DNA of 8,594 nt from JAKLDO01 sp035354435 (GTDB taxonomy: Bacteria; UBP6; UBA1177). The stretch spans positions 1 through 8,594 of the forward strand of contig DAOQAY010000121.1 of assembly GCA_035354435.1 (NCBI GenBank), written 5' to 3'. A program made the translations under genes and the position numbers. The notes under the pieces were generated by a model. The model was given only the letters and a program-made list of their open reading frames with translations. It did not search any database and was not told where the DNA came from. Within the stretch, counting starts at the first letter, position 1. Each line of letters starts with the position of its first letter. This document shows positions 1-8,098 of this stretch, one piece after another.

Positions 1-1744
1 GTTTTTCTTCAACAGGTGAATCAATTTCAAGATATGAGCGGAAATCATTGTTATATCTGTCTATTGTCTTTTCATCGAACAGATTGACCTTTCTTTCAAT
101 CAACCTTCTGATATCTCTTATTATTTTGAGCTTTTCATCCTGCTTTTCAGGAATAAAACTGTATATTGATATATAATCTTTGAATTCAAGTGTGTTTGTA
201 TTGTGTTTTTTGATTTTATCAAGCGCCCTGCTTGCATCTTCGGTCTCTTCTTTGGAATTTGTCAGGATGAAAGAAGGTAGTCCTGTTGACATAAAATCTG
301 TCTTTTCTTTTTTTACAGCTTGAATATATCTCGTGCTGACGGAATCAGGATCATATTTACCAGGGAAAGTCAGATTATTAAAATCATATTCCATTGATAT
401 AAAATTAATTGAAATTACAGCAAGAACCGTTATCAGAATAAAAATGGATGCTGTTAAAAAAGATCTTTTCGAACCTGTGCGGTAAATTGATGACAGCAGA
501 AGAGTCTTTCTTATATTTAATTTTACCGGTTTGAATTTCTCAAAAAAGAAAATTACCGGCGGGAAAAAAACTATTGTTGAAATAAATGCTGCTGATACTC
601 CTATTGCTGCAGCCAGACCGAAATCTGAAAACCCTTTAAAATCAACAATTGTTAATGACAGAAATGCCGCAACTGTTGTAACAGCTCCTGCGAATATTGC
701 CGGAATCACCTCTGAATAACTTGATATCATTGCATCTTTGCAATTTTCCAAACGCTCTCTTTCTTCGCTGAACCTTCCTAAAAGATGTATACTGAAATCT
801 ATCCCGAGTCCATATAGGATTGAAAAAGAAAAGGCGGAAATGATATTAAATCCTCCGATAAAATACTGCATTGTAAAAACAGCGGTCAAAACACCTGCTG
901 ATAAAGGAAGAAAAACAATAAAGACAGACCGGAATGATCTGAAGTAATAGATTATTATCAAAAACAGAAGTACTATGCAGATCGCAAGTGTAGAGAAAAC
1001 ATCATCATATATCGCCTTCATTTCCTTGAGTTTATTTCTGAATGGACCTCCGGCTTCAACCCTTACTCCAAGCTTTTCCGGATTTGTCACTTTGATGGCA
1101 TTGTCCAGAAGATCGACTACTTTTTTTGTGTCATTAATGCTCGTTTCACTTCCCGCAGGACGCACTTTCATTGCAACAAGGGTTCCGTTCTGCGCTTCAT
1201 AGTATTTGTTCAGCTTATAACTTTTAAAGTATTTTTCACTCTCTTTAATGATTTTATTCAACTCATCATCGAGTGATTTTCCTTCTTTAAATACCGGTGC
1301 ATCATTTAGAGAAATTGAATGCTCAACCTGATCTGTGATCCGTTTTCTTATTGTTTCCTTTATCTTTTCAAGATCTTCAATGGAAGCAAATAAAAGCGCA
1401 TGTTTTTCAAGATATTCTGTATCACGGTCAAAATCCACATATCTTACAGCCGGATTGTTTTTAACCTGCGCTTTGATATTTGCAAGCGCCTGTATGTTTT
1501 TTTCTCTATCAGGAGATGAAGCTACAACAAGTATAGTAGAATAACTCCCGACTTTTTCCTCCATTTCCTGAAGCTGAATTACTGTTTCGTTCGCTCCATT
1601 AAAAAGAGCTTTAAGATCTGTATCAATTTTAAGGTTGTCTTTCAGATATAAGAACTCTCCAGTCATAAGAGCAAAAAGTAATATAATAATGAGTCCGTAC
1701 CAGCGGGAAGAAAAATCAATATATTTTGAATACCATTTTTTCAT
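1..1744 (-). CDS. MMPL-type RND superfamily exporter, N-terminal 581 codons (truncated by window edge)
   Basis: This is an inner-membrane transporter of the RND superfamily, in the MMPL/HpnN-like branch rather than the AcrB branch. The reading frame is open from the ATG at 1744 to base 1, so the C-terminus is missing. Visible layout: a first membrane segment at about residues 16-34; a periplasmic domain at about 35-245; a block of hydrophobic helices at about 246-401 (TM2-TM6); TM7 at about 429-448; then the start of the second periplasmic domain. The diagnostic motif is in TM4, YGLGIDFSIHLLGRF, with G312, G314 and D316, followed by an acidic EE pair. This GxGxD(F/Y) pattern is typical of MMPL-domain proteins. 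The start lies 12 bp after the upstream permease stop, with a modest AAAAGG ribosome binding site. Proteins of this type usually act without an adaptor or TolC and move lipids, hopanoids or other hydrophobic molecules. The substrate here is unknown. Superfamily assignment is firm; subfamily is inferred. Confidence 0.9.
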   Translation of the reverse strand, partial: MKKWYSKYIDFSSRWYGLIIILLFALMTGEFLYLKDNLKIDTDLKALFNGANETVIQLQEMEEKVGSYSTILVVASSPDREKNIQALANIKAQVKNNPAVRYVDFDRDTEYLEKHALLFASIEDLEKIKETIRKRITDQVEHSISLNDAPVFKEGKSLDDELNKIIKESEKYFKSYKLNKYYEAQNGTLVAMKVRPAGSETSINDTKKVVDLLDNAIKVTNPEKLGVRVEAGGPFRNKLKEMKAIYDDVFSTLAICIVLLFLIIIYYFRSFRSVFIVFLPLSAGVLTAVFTMQYFIGGFNIISAFSFSILYGLGIDFSIHLLGRFSEERERLENCKDAMISSYSEVIPAIFAGAVTTVAAFLSLTIVDFKGFSDFGLAAAIGVSAAFISTIVFFPPVIFFFEKFKPVKLNIRKTLLLSSIYRTGSKRSFLTASIFILITVLAVISINFISMEYDFNNLTFPGKYDPDSVSTRYIQAVKKEKTDFMSTGLPSFILTNSKEETEDASRALDKIKKHNTNTLEFKDYISIYSFIPEKQDEKLKIIRDIRRLIERKVNLFDEKTIDRYNNDFRSYLEIDSPVEEK

Positions 1745-1756
1745 TTTAAAAACCTT

Positions 1757-4700
1757 TTACAGAGCTGAAATTTCATTTTCTCTTTCAATATTTCTTTTTG
1801 CTGAGAATCTATCAAGAAGTGAGAAAATTACCGGTACTATAAAAAGAGTGACAAGGGTCGAAAAAACGAGTCCGCCCATAACTGCCCAGCCCATGGATTG
1901 TTTCATTTCAGAACCTTCGGCTGTTGAAATTACAACCGGAATCATTCCCATGATGGTAGCTCCTGTTGTCATCAGGATCGGACGCAATCTGGTTTTTGAT
2001 GCTCTAATAAGAGCTGATTTTACATCATGACCGTTTTTTATCATTTTCAGTGTGTAGTCAACAAGCAGGATCGAATTTTTGGTAACAATTCCCATGAGCA
2101 TGATTATTCCTATAAAACTTAGAACACTCAGCTCAAGCCGGGTGATATAAAGTGTCAGAATTGCTCCTGTCATCGCAAAAGGGAGTGCAGACATGATGGT
2201 GAAAGGGTGAATAAATGAATTAAACTGGCTTGAAAGAACAAGGTAGATAAGAAAAATCGCGATGAGTAACACCGTGATAAGACTTTTAAAAGAATCACTC
2301 ATCATCTCTGCTTCTCCGCCTTCTTCATAGGAAACACCTTGAGGAAGATTTTTTGAAACAAACTCCTTGAGCTTTGACATCTGGCTTCCAAGATCATATC
2401 CCGGTGCTACGGAAGCCGAGATCTTTACATTTCTTCTTTTATCATATCTGTTAATCTTGACTACCGCCGAACCATAAGAAATATCAGCAACATCAGACAA
2501 TATTACACCCTGAACCGTAGTGCTTTTCAGAGGAATGTTCTTTATGTGATCAAGTGATTTATAAGGCTCATCCAGATATATTTTAATTTCATCCTTTTCG
2601 CCACTGTCATTGTCTATTTCTGCAACTTTTATACCACTTAAAAGGTATCGTAGTGTTATTGCACTTTCTGCATTATTGACTCCCAGATCAGTCATTTTTG
2701 TGTGGTCGAATTTTACCTTCAGTTCCTTTTTGAAACCTTTGTTGTCAGACATTATATCTTCAAATCCGCCATCTTTTTCCATAAATTCCATAACTGTTCT
2801 GCCTGCTTTATCAAGTGTTTCAAAATTATCTCCCAGAAGATTAAGTTCTACAGGTGAACCGGCAGACGACATACTTTCATCCCTTGATAAGAAATAAAGC
2901 TTTGCATTGTATTTATCTTTAATATAACTGAGCTTCTGCCTGACCTGATCAATTGCCTCCAGTGAGCTGACACTTCTGTCTTTTTTGCTTTGCAGAGAAA
3001 CCTTGACCGTTATTATGCTTTTTTCCTTTGTAGCACTGGCTCCAATGGAGGAATAGGCATTTTTTTCCCATTCAAACAAGGAAACCTGTTCAATAATTTC
3101 TCTTGTCACTTCTTTTGATCTTTCAATTGATGTTTCAGGCGGAAGCTCTACTTTAAGAGTAAAAAGCCCCATATCATTATAAGGCATAAATTCTGTTTTC
3201 AACTGTCCGGCAAAAAACATTCCGATTGAAAATAACACTATTGCAACAATTGAGGTCATCAATCTATGCTTGAGCACTACAGAAACAGCTTTTGAATATG
3301 CCGTTTCTAACTTCAGAAGCACTTTTTCCATAAACTTAAAAATGAAAAAAGAACTTTTTTCCTCTTTCAGGATGAATGAGGCAAATAGAGGAGTTAAAGT
3401 AAAGCTGACCGCTACACTTATAAGAATTGCAATAATAACAGTAATTCCAAACTCTTTAAGGAGCTGCCCTACGAAACCATCCATCATTACTGTAGGTCCA
3501 AATACTGAAATAAGCGCCAGCTCTGAAGAAATGATCGCAAGTCCGACTTCATTTGTTGCATCCATTGCTGATGAAATTCTTGATTTACCCTCTTTGATAT
3601 GCCGGACAATTGCTTCAATTACAACAATAGCGTCATCGGTAAGAAGTCCGACAGAAAGAGACAAAGCAAGAGTTGTCATAAAGTTAAGAGAAAAACCCAT
3701 CGCTTTAACAAAAAAGAAAGTTCCTATAACAGAAGTAGGAAGAGAAACGGCAATAATCATAGCTGCTCTTTTATTCATCAGAAAAAGTAAAACAATGAAC
3801 ATCGCAAGAAATGCGCCGATAAAAATATCAAAAATCGAGCCTGATACCGCTCCTTCAGTAAAAGGTGTTGTGTCTCCGATTACTTCAACAGAATAGCCTT
3901 CAGGCAGCTCTGTTTTTATTTTTTCAAGTTCATTCCGGACTTTTTTTGCAAGAGCGACAACATTTACCTTCCCCTGTTTTTTCACATCAAGACCGATTGC
4001 AGGAGTAAGACCCAGAAAAGAAGCTGATTCCTCTTCCTCAATTCCATCAACTACTCTTGCGAAATCCTTTATTTTTAAAGTACCGCCGTTACCAGTTTTC
4101 AGAAGTGGCATTTCCATTAATTCATTGATGTTTCTGACAGTTCCGTCTCCTTTTACCGAAACATCTTCCGTATCATTATTCATTTTTATTGTTCCGGCCG
4201 GAATTTTTAATGAAGAAGCACCTATTGCCTGAATCAGAGAAAGTGCCGGAATTTTATATGAACCCAGTTTTAACGGATTCATGAGAATTTTTATTTCCCT
4301 TTCCCGTCCGCCATACATTTCAACTTTACCGACACCCGATATTGCCGAAATTCTTTCCTTGATCTTTTTCTTTGCTATTTCAGTTACAATAGAAGGATTT
4401 TCTCCGGCTGGAGCTTTAACAATTATTGAAAGGAACGCTAGAGCATTGACATCAAGCTTTTCAACGACAGGAGCTTCCACATCATCAGGAAGTGACTTTT
4501 TCACAAACTCGACTTTATCCCTCACATCCTGAACAGCGATGTCGGTTTTCACACCGTCTTTAAATTTTACAACAACAAAACCGACATTATCTACAACAGT
4601 CGACTGCATTTTATCAATTCCGTTGATAATACCGATCTCATCTTCTATTTTTTTTATAACTTCCTCTTCAACTGTTTTTGCATCAGCTCCGGGATAAATA

Positions 4701-4846
4701 GCGGTAACAGTTACGACAGGAACATCAATTGAAGGAATAAGCTCAATGCCGAGAGTTTTCACAGCAAACAAACCGAAAAACACAAGGGCAAGCGATATCA
4801 TTATGATTAGAACCGGATTTTTTATAGAGAGTTTTGAAAGGAACAT
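1757..4846 (-). CDS. HAE1-type RND efflux permease (AcrB-like), complete
   Basis: This is a proton-driven multidrug or hydrophobe efflux permease of the inner membrane, the motor of a tripartite pump. At 1029 residues it has the normal full length for AcrB/MexB relatives. It shows the twofold RND layout: TM1 at about 12-30, first porter domain to about 335, TM2-6 to about 492, TM7 at about 530-548, second porter domain to about 855, and TM8-12 to about 1012. The proton-relay residues are present: D404-D405 in TM4 (SVGLLTDDAIVVIEA, matching AcrB D407/D408), K923 in TM10 (GIVTKNSILLVDY, matching K940) and R953 in TM11 (TRLRPILMT, matching R971). The conserved TM8-TM9 stretch LVLSSQFNSFIHPF is also present. 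The ATG at 4846 is preceded by a strong GAGGAGG at 4851-4857. The gene lies 13 bp after the adaptor gene and 12 bp before the MMPL-type gene, so co-transcription is very likely. The sequence shows no truncation or frameshift. Substrate specificity cannot be read; metal-type (CzcA) permeases are less likely because the TM4 motif is of the drug-efflux type. Confidence 0.96.
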   Translation of the reverse strand: MFLSKLSIKNPVLIIMISLALVFFGLFAVKTLGIELIPSIDVPVVTVTAIYPGADAKTVEEEVIKKIEDEIGIINGIDKMQSTVVDNVGFVVVKFKDGVKTDIAVQDVRDKVEFVKKSLPDDVEAPVVEKLDVNALAFLSIIVKAPAGENPSIVTEIAKKKIKERISAISGVGKVEMYGGREREIKILMNPLKLGSYKIPALSLIQAIGASSLKIPAGTIKMNNDTEDVSVKGDGTVRNINELMEMPLLKTGNGGTLKIKDFARVVDGIEEEESASFLGLTPAIGLDVKKQGKVNVVALAKKVRNELEKIKTELPEGYSVEVIGDTTPFTEGAVSGSIFDIFIGAFLAMFIVLLFLMNKRAAMIIAVSLPTSVIGTFFFVKAMGFSLNFMTTLALSLSVGLLTDDAIVVIEAIVRHIKEGKSRISSAMDATNEVGLAIISSELALISVFGPTVMMDGFVGQLLKEFGITVIIAILISVAVSFTLTPLFASFILKEEKSSFFIFKFMEKVLLKLETAYSKAVSVVLKHRLMTSIVAIVLFSIGMFFAGQLKTEFMPYNDMGLFTLKVELPPETSIERSKEVTREIIEQVSLFEWEKNAYSSIGASATKEKSIITVKVSLQSKKDRSVSSLEAIDQVRQKLSYIKDKYNAKLYFLSRDESMSSAGSPVELNLLGDNFETLDKAGRTVMEFMEKDGGFEDIMSDNKGFKKELKVKFDHTKMTDLGVNNAESAITLRYLLSGIKVAEIDNDSGEKDEIKIYLDEPYKSLDHIKNIPLKSTTVQGVILSDVADISYGSAVVKINRYDKRRNVKISASVAPGYDLGSQMSKLKEFVSKNLPQGVSYEEGGEAEMMSDSFKSLITVLLIAIFLIYLVLSSQFNSFIHPFTIMSALPFAMTGAILTLYITRLELSVLSFIGIIMLMGIVTKNSILLVDYTLKMIKNGHDVKSALIRASKTRLRPILMTTGATIMGMIPVVISTAEGSEMKQSMGWAVMGGLVFSTLVTLFIVPVIFSLLDRFSAKRNIERENEISAL

Positions 4847-4859
4847 AACGCCTCCTCAG

Positions 4860-5930
4860 TTAAAGAGAGTATTCAACTTTTTCACCGACCACTGCACTTG
4901 AAATGTTTTTAATAACAAATTCAGGCACTTCGCCTGTAACTTCGACACCTTCTTCAAACACGATTGAAGTTGTAATGCTTACTTTTTGTACAGATCCATC
5001 TTTATCAACGGTATATACTTCACCTTTGTTTTTTCCTGTTTCTTTTATTGAAGAAACTGGAAGAATGATCCTTTCCTCATCTTTAGAAATAATTTCAGCA
5101 ACTGCATAAATTCCTGCCGGAATATTGTTATTTTTATTCTCAATTCCGACAATGACATTAAACTGTTTCATGTTATCAATGTTCTTTGCCACACTTTTTA
5201 CAACACCCTTGATTTTCTTATCAATTGCAGAAACATAAAAAATAACAGTGCTATCTTTGCCGACTTTTCCATAAAACATTTCCGAAATATTGATCTGAGC
5301 TTCCAGAACATCGGTTTTCACCAATGTAATAAGCTCCTTTCCGCCAGCAGGAACAAATTCTCCGACAGCTATTTTTTTCCCTGTGACAATTCCTGAAAAA
5401 GGAGCTTTAACTGTAGTTTTTTCAACCATGCGGTTTGCGAGTTCAACACCTTCAGCAACAACAACTATCTGGCTTTTAAATGATTCAACCTGCGATTCTA
5501 TCTGATCCAGCTGCTGTTTGGGATATGACTCCTTTTCGACAAGTCTTTTTAATCTTTCATAATCTTTTAAAACATTATCGTATTTTGATTCGAGTGCCTT
5601 AAGGTTTGCAACCGCCTGATTTTTCTGAATTTCATAATTCACAGGATCAAGTTTTGCTATAGGATCTCCTTTTTTAACAAAACTATTTTCTTCAACAAAC
5701 CATTTTATAAGAGGAGCACTTACTTCAGCGGAAATTTTACTTTCTTCATCTGCTTTCAGCGTTGTGCCGGCTTCAATTCTTACAGGCATTTTTTTCTTTA
5801 ACGGTCGGATAACCTCCACTTTTTTTGCCAGCTTTTCTTTCTCAATCTGGTTATCTTTAGCAATACCCTCACTGCATGAAGAAAAGAAAAGCACAACTGC
5901 CAAAAACGGAATAACAAAACCCTTTTTCAT
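4860..5930 (-). CDS. RND efflux periplasmic adaptor (membrane-fusion protein), predicted lipoprotein
   Basis: This adaptor bridges the AcrB-like permease and the TolC-like channel. From the ATG at 5930 it is 356 residues. Its N-terminus is a lipoprotein signal: a KK charge pair, a hydrophobic core, then FFSSC with the candidate lipidated cysteine at C19. Domain order: first half of the biotinyl-lipoyl-like domain at about 64-95 (VKKGDPIAKLD); coiled-coil hairpin at about 97-168; second lipoyl half at about 172-206 (VKAPFSGIVTGKKIAVGEFV); beta-barrel at about 207-280; and membrane-proximal domain to the end. This is the HlyD/AcrA family order. The frame stays open upstream to an ATG at 5984, but that longer start would overlap the tolC-like gene and bury the signal sequence behind 18 basic residues. 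The 5930 start has the better ribosome binding site and an intact lipobox. The gene sits 13 bp from each neighbour. The role is firm; lipidation is inferred from the lipobox, whose -3 position is Phe rather than Leu. Confidence 0.94.
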   Translation of the reverse strand: MKKGFVIPFLAVVLFFSSCSEGIAKDNQIEKEKLAKKVEVIRPLKKKMPVRIEAGTTLKADEESKISAEVSAPLIKWFVEENSFVKKGDPIAKLDPVNYEIQKNQAVANLKALESKYDNVLKDYERLKRLVEKESYPKQQLDQIESQVESFKSQIVVVAEGVELANRMVEKTTVKAPFSGIVTGKKIAVGEFVPAGGKELITLVKTDVLEAQINISEMFYGKVGKDSTVIFYVSAIDKKIKGVVKSVAKNIDNMKQFNVIVGIENKNNNIPAGIYAVAEIISKDEERIILPVSSIKETGKNKGEVYTVDKDGSVQKVSITTSIVFEEGVEVTGEVPEFVIKNISSAVVGEKVEYSL

Positions 5931-5936
5931 GATCAA

Positions 5937-5944
5937 TCTCCTTT
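5937..5944 (-). promoter_or_regulatory. Ribosome binding site deciding the adaptor start
   Basis: The minus strand reads AAAGGAGA six bases ahead of the ATG at 5930, a near-perfect Shine-Dalgarno sequence. It overlaps the first base of the tolC-like stop codon (5944-5946). It supports 5930 rather than 5984 as the adaptor start and suggests translational coupling between the two genes. Confidence 0.8.
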
Positions 5945-7281
5945 TATTTTTCTTTTTCCTGTTCACTATTTGTAATATCGTCAACTTTCACCCCTAAAAT
6001 ACCAGACAGACTGTTAATTGCTGTATTGTGATTGTAATATGCTGTTATTGCTGAAGTTGCAGCTCTTTTGAAAGAAAGAAGCGCACTTAAAAGATCAGCT
6101 TCTGTTGTCATTTTTTCTTTGTATTTATTTTCTTCAATTCTAAGATTTTCTTTTGCTTCGATGATCTCTTTTTCCGATAGCTTTATTTCACTTTCTTTCA
6201 CCAGTATGCTGGAATAAAGTGATTTTATCTGCAATGTCATCTGTTTTTTTGATTCTGCATTATCAAGTTTTGTTTTGATCATTTCCGCATCCGCTTTGCC
6301 GAATTTGTGGTAATTTGAGAAAAAATCAAATCCGATTCCCCATTCTGCAGCCCCGCCGACATAAAATGATCCTTCGGGGGAATAGTCTGAGTGGCTGAAA
6401 TCATTATTGTATCCGGCAACAAGTGCAACTGTAGGTATAAACGGCAGATAGTTCGTGTCACGGACTTTTTCTGCAATTATATCAGATTTCTTCAGCATTT
6501 TGATCTCAGGACGCATTGACTCCTGAATTTCTAGAAGCTCTTCGTACGATTTTGAAATATGTACAGATTTTTTTTCGCCTGGTTTAAGTGTAAAAGAGTT
6601 TTCATCTCTATCTAAAAGAAGCGCAATGGCTGTTTTTATAACTGATTGATTTCCAAGGATATTCTGCTTTTCTTTTTCTACTCTTTCAAGTTCAATATCA
6701 ATTTTCAGAGCTGCCCTTTTATCGCTCATCTCTTCAGCAATAAAATTTTCTGCGATCTGTTTGTATTTTTTTAAATAGAGATCTGTCTCATCGATCAGCT
6801 CCGAAGCTTCTTCAAGCATAAAATAGCTGTTATAAAATTCAACGATATTTGCCCTCAACTGGTTTGAATCCGAAGTAAGTCTTAACCGCTCAATTTCAGT
6901 CACAAGTTTTTTGGCTGTGTATCCTTTATCAACACTCCAGAGTGGAGTTATCGGCTGCATTATTGAAACTTCTAATGCATTCTGCCATTCCGGAAGAGGA
7001 ATCTCAAATTCAACAGGAGGATCAGAAATTGGCAAAATAATAGGACCGGGTTTTTTGTAATATTCGACCTTCATATATTTGTATGCTATTTTGGCAGTTG
7101 GGAAAAAATTATAAAATGCACTTCTGCTGTCTGATGATGACGCTTTTATTGCCATCTCTCTGCTCTTTATTACATTGCTTTTTTGAAGCGCCTCCGCAAA
7201 ACATGAATCAATATCAATTGCTTCTCCGTAAAGAAAGCTTGAAAACATCAAAGCCCCAAAAATCAAAATAACTTTTTTCAT
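5944..7281 (-). CDS. TolC-like outer-membrane efflux protein
   Basis: This is the outer-membrane channel of the tripartite pump. The 445-residue product begins with a Sec signal peptide (MKKVILIFGALMFSSFLYG, probable cleavage after about residue 19) and has no lipobox, so it is a non-lipidated TolC/OEP-family protein. Two OEP repeats can be seen: about residues 24-225 and 245-435. Each has long amphipathic helices rich in E, K and L, and a beta-strand part (about 58-108 and 280-325) that would build the membrane barrel. The start at 7281 follows a GGGGTGGA ribosome binding site. The gene is the first large gene after the 217-bp control region and lies 13 bp ahead of the adaptor gene, so it heads the efflux operon. 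Having the outer-membrane gene first, before adaptor and permease, is common in TetR-controlled pump operons. The charged C-terminal tail (EQEKEK) is unremarkable. Family assignment is based on domain layout and context; residue-level motifs in this family are weak. Confidence 0.92.
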   Translation of the reverse strand: MKKVILIFGALMFSSFLYGEAIDIDSCFAEALQKSNVIKSREMAIKASSSDSRSAFYNFFPTAKIAYKYMKVEYYKKPGPIILPISDPPVEFEIPLPEWQNALEVSIMQPITPLWSVDKGYTAKKLVTEIERLRLTSDSNQLRANIVEFYNSYFMLEEASELIDETDLYLKKYKQIAENFIAEEMSDKRAALKIDIELERVEKEKQNILGNQSVIKTAIALLLDRDENSFTLKPGEKKSVHISKSYEELLEIQESMRPEIKMLKKSDIIAEKVRDTNYLPFIPTVALVAGYNNDFSHSDYSPEGSFYVGGAAEWGIGFDFFSNYHKFGKADAEMIKTKLDNAESKKQMTLQIKSLYSSILVKESEIKLSEKEIIEAKENLRIEENKYKEKMTTEADLLSALLSFKRAATSAITAYYNHNTAINSLSGILGVKVDDITNSEQEKEK

Positions 7282-7294
7282 TAATCCACCCCAT

Positions 7295-7384
7295 TTATAG
7301 AAAGTCCATCATATTCACAAATTTTCGACCACTTGGGTTTTTTGGTCGCAACAAAAGATGTTTTACACAATATGTTGTTTTCAT
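7295..7384 (-). CDS. Possible 29-residue leader/small ORF ahead of the tolC-like gene
   Basis: On the minus strand an ATG at 7384 opens 29 codons ending in TAA at 7295-7297. An AGAAGGG ribosome binding site stands nine bases upstream. The product is basic, begins MKTTYCVKHLLLRPKN and shows no signal peptide or membrane segment. I recognise no family. It ends 13 bp before the tolC-like start, about the same gap as between the other genes of the operon, and it contains the 7326-7348 operator-like site. It may be a leader peptide, a small protein or a chance ORF; its shortness makes chance a real possibility. It would be transcribed only if the promoter at 7451-7479, or read-through from the repressor gene, is used. 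Confidence 0.28.
   Translation of the reverse strand: MKTTYCVKHLLLRPKNPSGRKFVNMMDFL
7326..7348. promoter_or_regulatory. TetR-type operator, copy 1 (leader of efflux operon)
   Basis: This is a 23-bp imperfect palindrome with perfect six-base arms, CGACCA and TGGTCG. It matches the copy at 8099-8121 at 18 of 23 positions and the copy at 7417-7439 at 17 of 23, all in the same orientation. It lies 44 bp upstream of the tolC-like start codon. That the TetR protein encoded at 7499-8086 binds it is inferred from the recurrence of the motif at the repressor's own promoter. Bound here, the repressor would block a nearer promoter or act as a roadblock to transcription started upstream. Confidence 0.68.
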
Positions 7385-7416
7385 TAATAAAATCCCTTCT
7401 TTTTTTACAGTCCGTT

Positions 7417-7439
7417 AGACCATTTTGGCATTTTGATCG
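7417..7439. promoter_or_regulatory. TetR-type operator, copy 2 (at the efflux-operon promoter)
   Basis: This is a weaker copy of the 23-bp motif: arms GACCA and GATCG, with the shared inner TT and GG pairs. It matches copy 1 at 17 of 23 positions and copy 3 at 15 of 23. It starts 11 bp downstream of the candidate -10 box at 7451-7456, so it would cover roughly the first transcribed bases. Its more degenerate right arm suggests weaker binding than at the other two sites. Assignment is by alignment only. Confidence 0.5.
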
Positions 7440-7450
7440 ATTTTTCTGTG

Positions 7451-7479
7451 AAAATATGCATTAAATTGCAACTAATCAA
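7451..7479 (-). promoter_or_regulatory. Candidate promoter of the efflux operon
   Basis: On the minus strand TTGATT (7474-7479) and TATTTT (7451-7456) are separated by 17 bp; each hexamer matches the sigma-70 consensus at four of six positions. It lies in the gap just after the repressor stop and before operator copy 2, where a repressible promoter is expected. The predicted leader to the tolC-like start would be about 160 nt. In AT-rich DNA such matches arise by chance, and a weaker alternative around TAAAAC, upstream of operator copy 1, cannot be excluded. Confidence 0.4.
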
Positions 7480-7498
7480 TTTTATTCCTCTTTTTTTG

Positions 7499-8086
7499 CT
7501 ATTTTTTCATTAGACCGGCTATAAGCATGTTGAAAAGTCTGTCAGCTGTTTTTTTGTCAATATCAAGAACATCCTGCAATGGGGAATCTTCTGTAATTCC
7601 TATAAATGCAACAGAAAAAGCTTTTGCAGATTGCAAAGAATCATCTGTAAAAAAAATCCCGGTCCTGCTTCCTTCATCTATTATTTTCTTGATGAGGTTG
7701 ACATGATTACGGGCGTGTTCTCTAACATACTCTTTGATCAATGGAAAAAATTCAAAAAAATCATTGATCAGAATATCCCCGAATTCCTTTGAAATCTTAC
7801 CCACACTTCCTCTCCCGGTGAATATGTATGCATATAGTTTTTCAATCGGATCATGATGCCTCGATGCTTCCGACATTGATCTTGAAACTAGACCGTCAAG
7901 CTCTTCTTTAACTATTGAAACAAAGATCATCTCTTTACTTTCGAAATAATGATACAATGAACTTTTTGCCTTTCCAGCCGCTTTTGCGATATCATTTACA
8001 GTTGTTTTCTTGTAGCCGTATTTTGAGAAAACTTGCCTTGCAGCCTCAAGAATGTCCTTCCTGACACTGTTCGTTTCATCAAGCAT
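7499..8086 (-). CDS. TetR/AcrR-family transcriptional repressor
   Basis: This is a 195-residue DNA-binding regulator, the usual length for the family. The N-terminal helix-turn-helix domain spans about residues 9-55: the helix-1 pattern DILEAARQVFSKYGYKKTTV leads into helices 2-3 (NDIAKAAGKAKSSLYHYF), ending in the hallmark YHYFxSKE at 45-52. The C-terminal part, from about residue 56, is helical and would bind the ligand and form the dimer; this part is too variable to predict the inducer. The ATG at 8086 is preceded by a GGGG-containing ribosome binding site. The gene has its own promoter (8122-8149), with an operator copy directly abutting the -10 box, which points to autorepression. It lies just upstream of, and in the same direction as, the efflux operon, with two more operator copies in between. 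A local repressor of the pump, released by a pump substrate, is therefore the likely role. No clear terminator follows it, so some read-through into the pump operon is possible. Confidence 0.95.
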   Translation of the reverse strand: MLDETNSVRKDILEAARQVFSKYGYKKTTVNDIAKAAGKAKSSLYHYFESKEMIFVSIVKEELDGLVSRSMSEASRHHDPIEKLYAYIFTGRGSVGKISKEFGDILINDFFEFFPLIKEYVREHARNHVNLIKKIIDEGSRTGIFFTDDSLQSAKAFSVAFIGITEDSPLQDVLDIDKKTADRLFNMLIAGLMKK

Positions 8087-8098
8087 GTCAACCCCACT

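Noticed and set aside
1635..2030. A 131-codon plus-strand frame crossing the junction of the two permease genes
   Set aside because: It is antisense to the ends of two well-supported genes, has biased composition and shows no recognisable domain.
3270..3896. A 208-codon plus-strand open frame
   Set aside because: It lies wholly inside the AcrB-like gene on the opposite strand. The minus-strand frame has clear family motifs here (TM4 DD pair and surrounding helices); this frame has no ribosome binding site or recognisable domain.
6279..6476. A 65-codon minus-strand frame inside the tolC-like gene
   Set aside because: It overlaps the real gene in another frame on the same strand and shows no independent start signal.
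7326..7348. Reading this inverted repeat as a transcription terminator or attenuator hairpin
   Set aside because: The stem is only six base pairs with an 11-base loop and no T-run follows on the minus strand. Its similarity to the sites at 8099-8121 and 7417-7439 fits a protein-binding DNA site better.
7457..7470. Palindrome-like TGCA-ATTTAA-TGCA
   Set aside because: Four-base arms in AT-rich DNA are expected by chance; it falls in the spacer of the candidate promoter and has no second copy near the repressor promoter.
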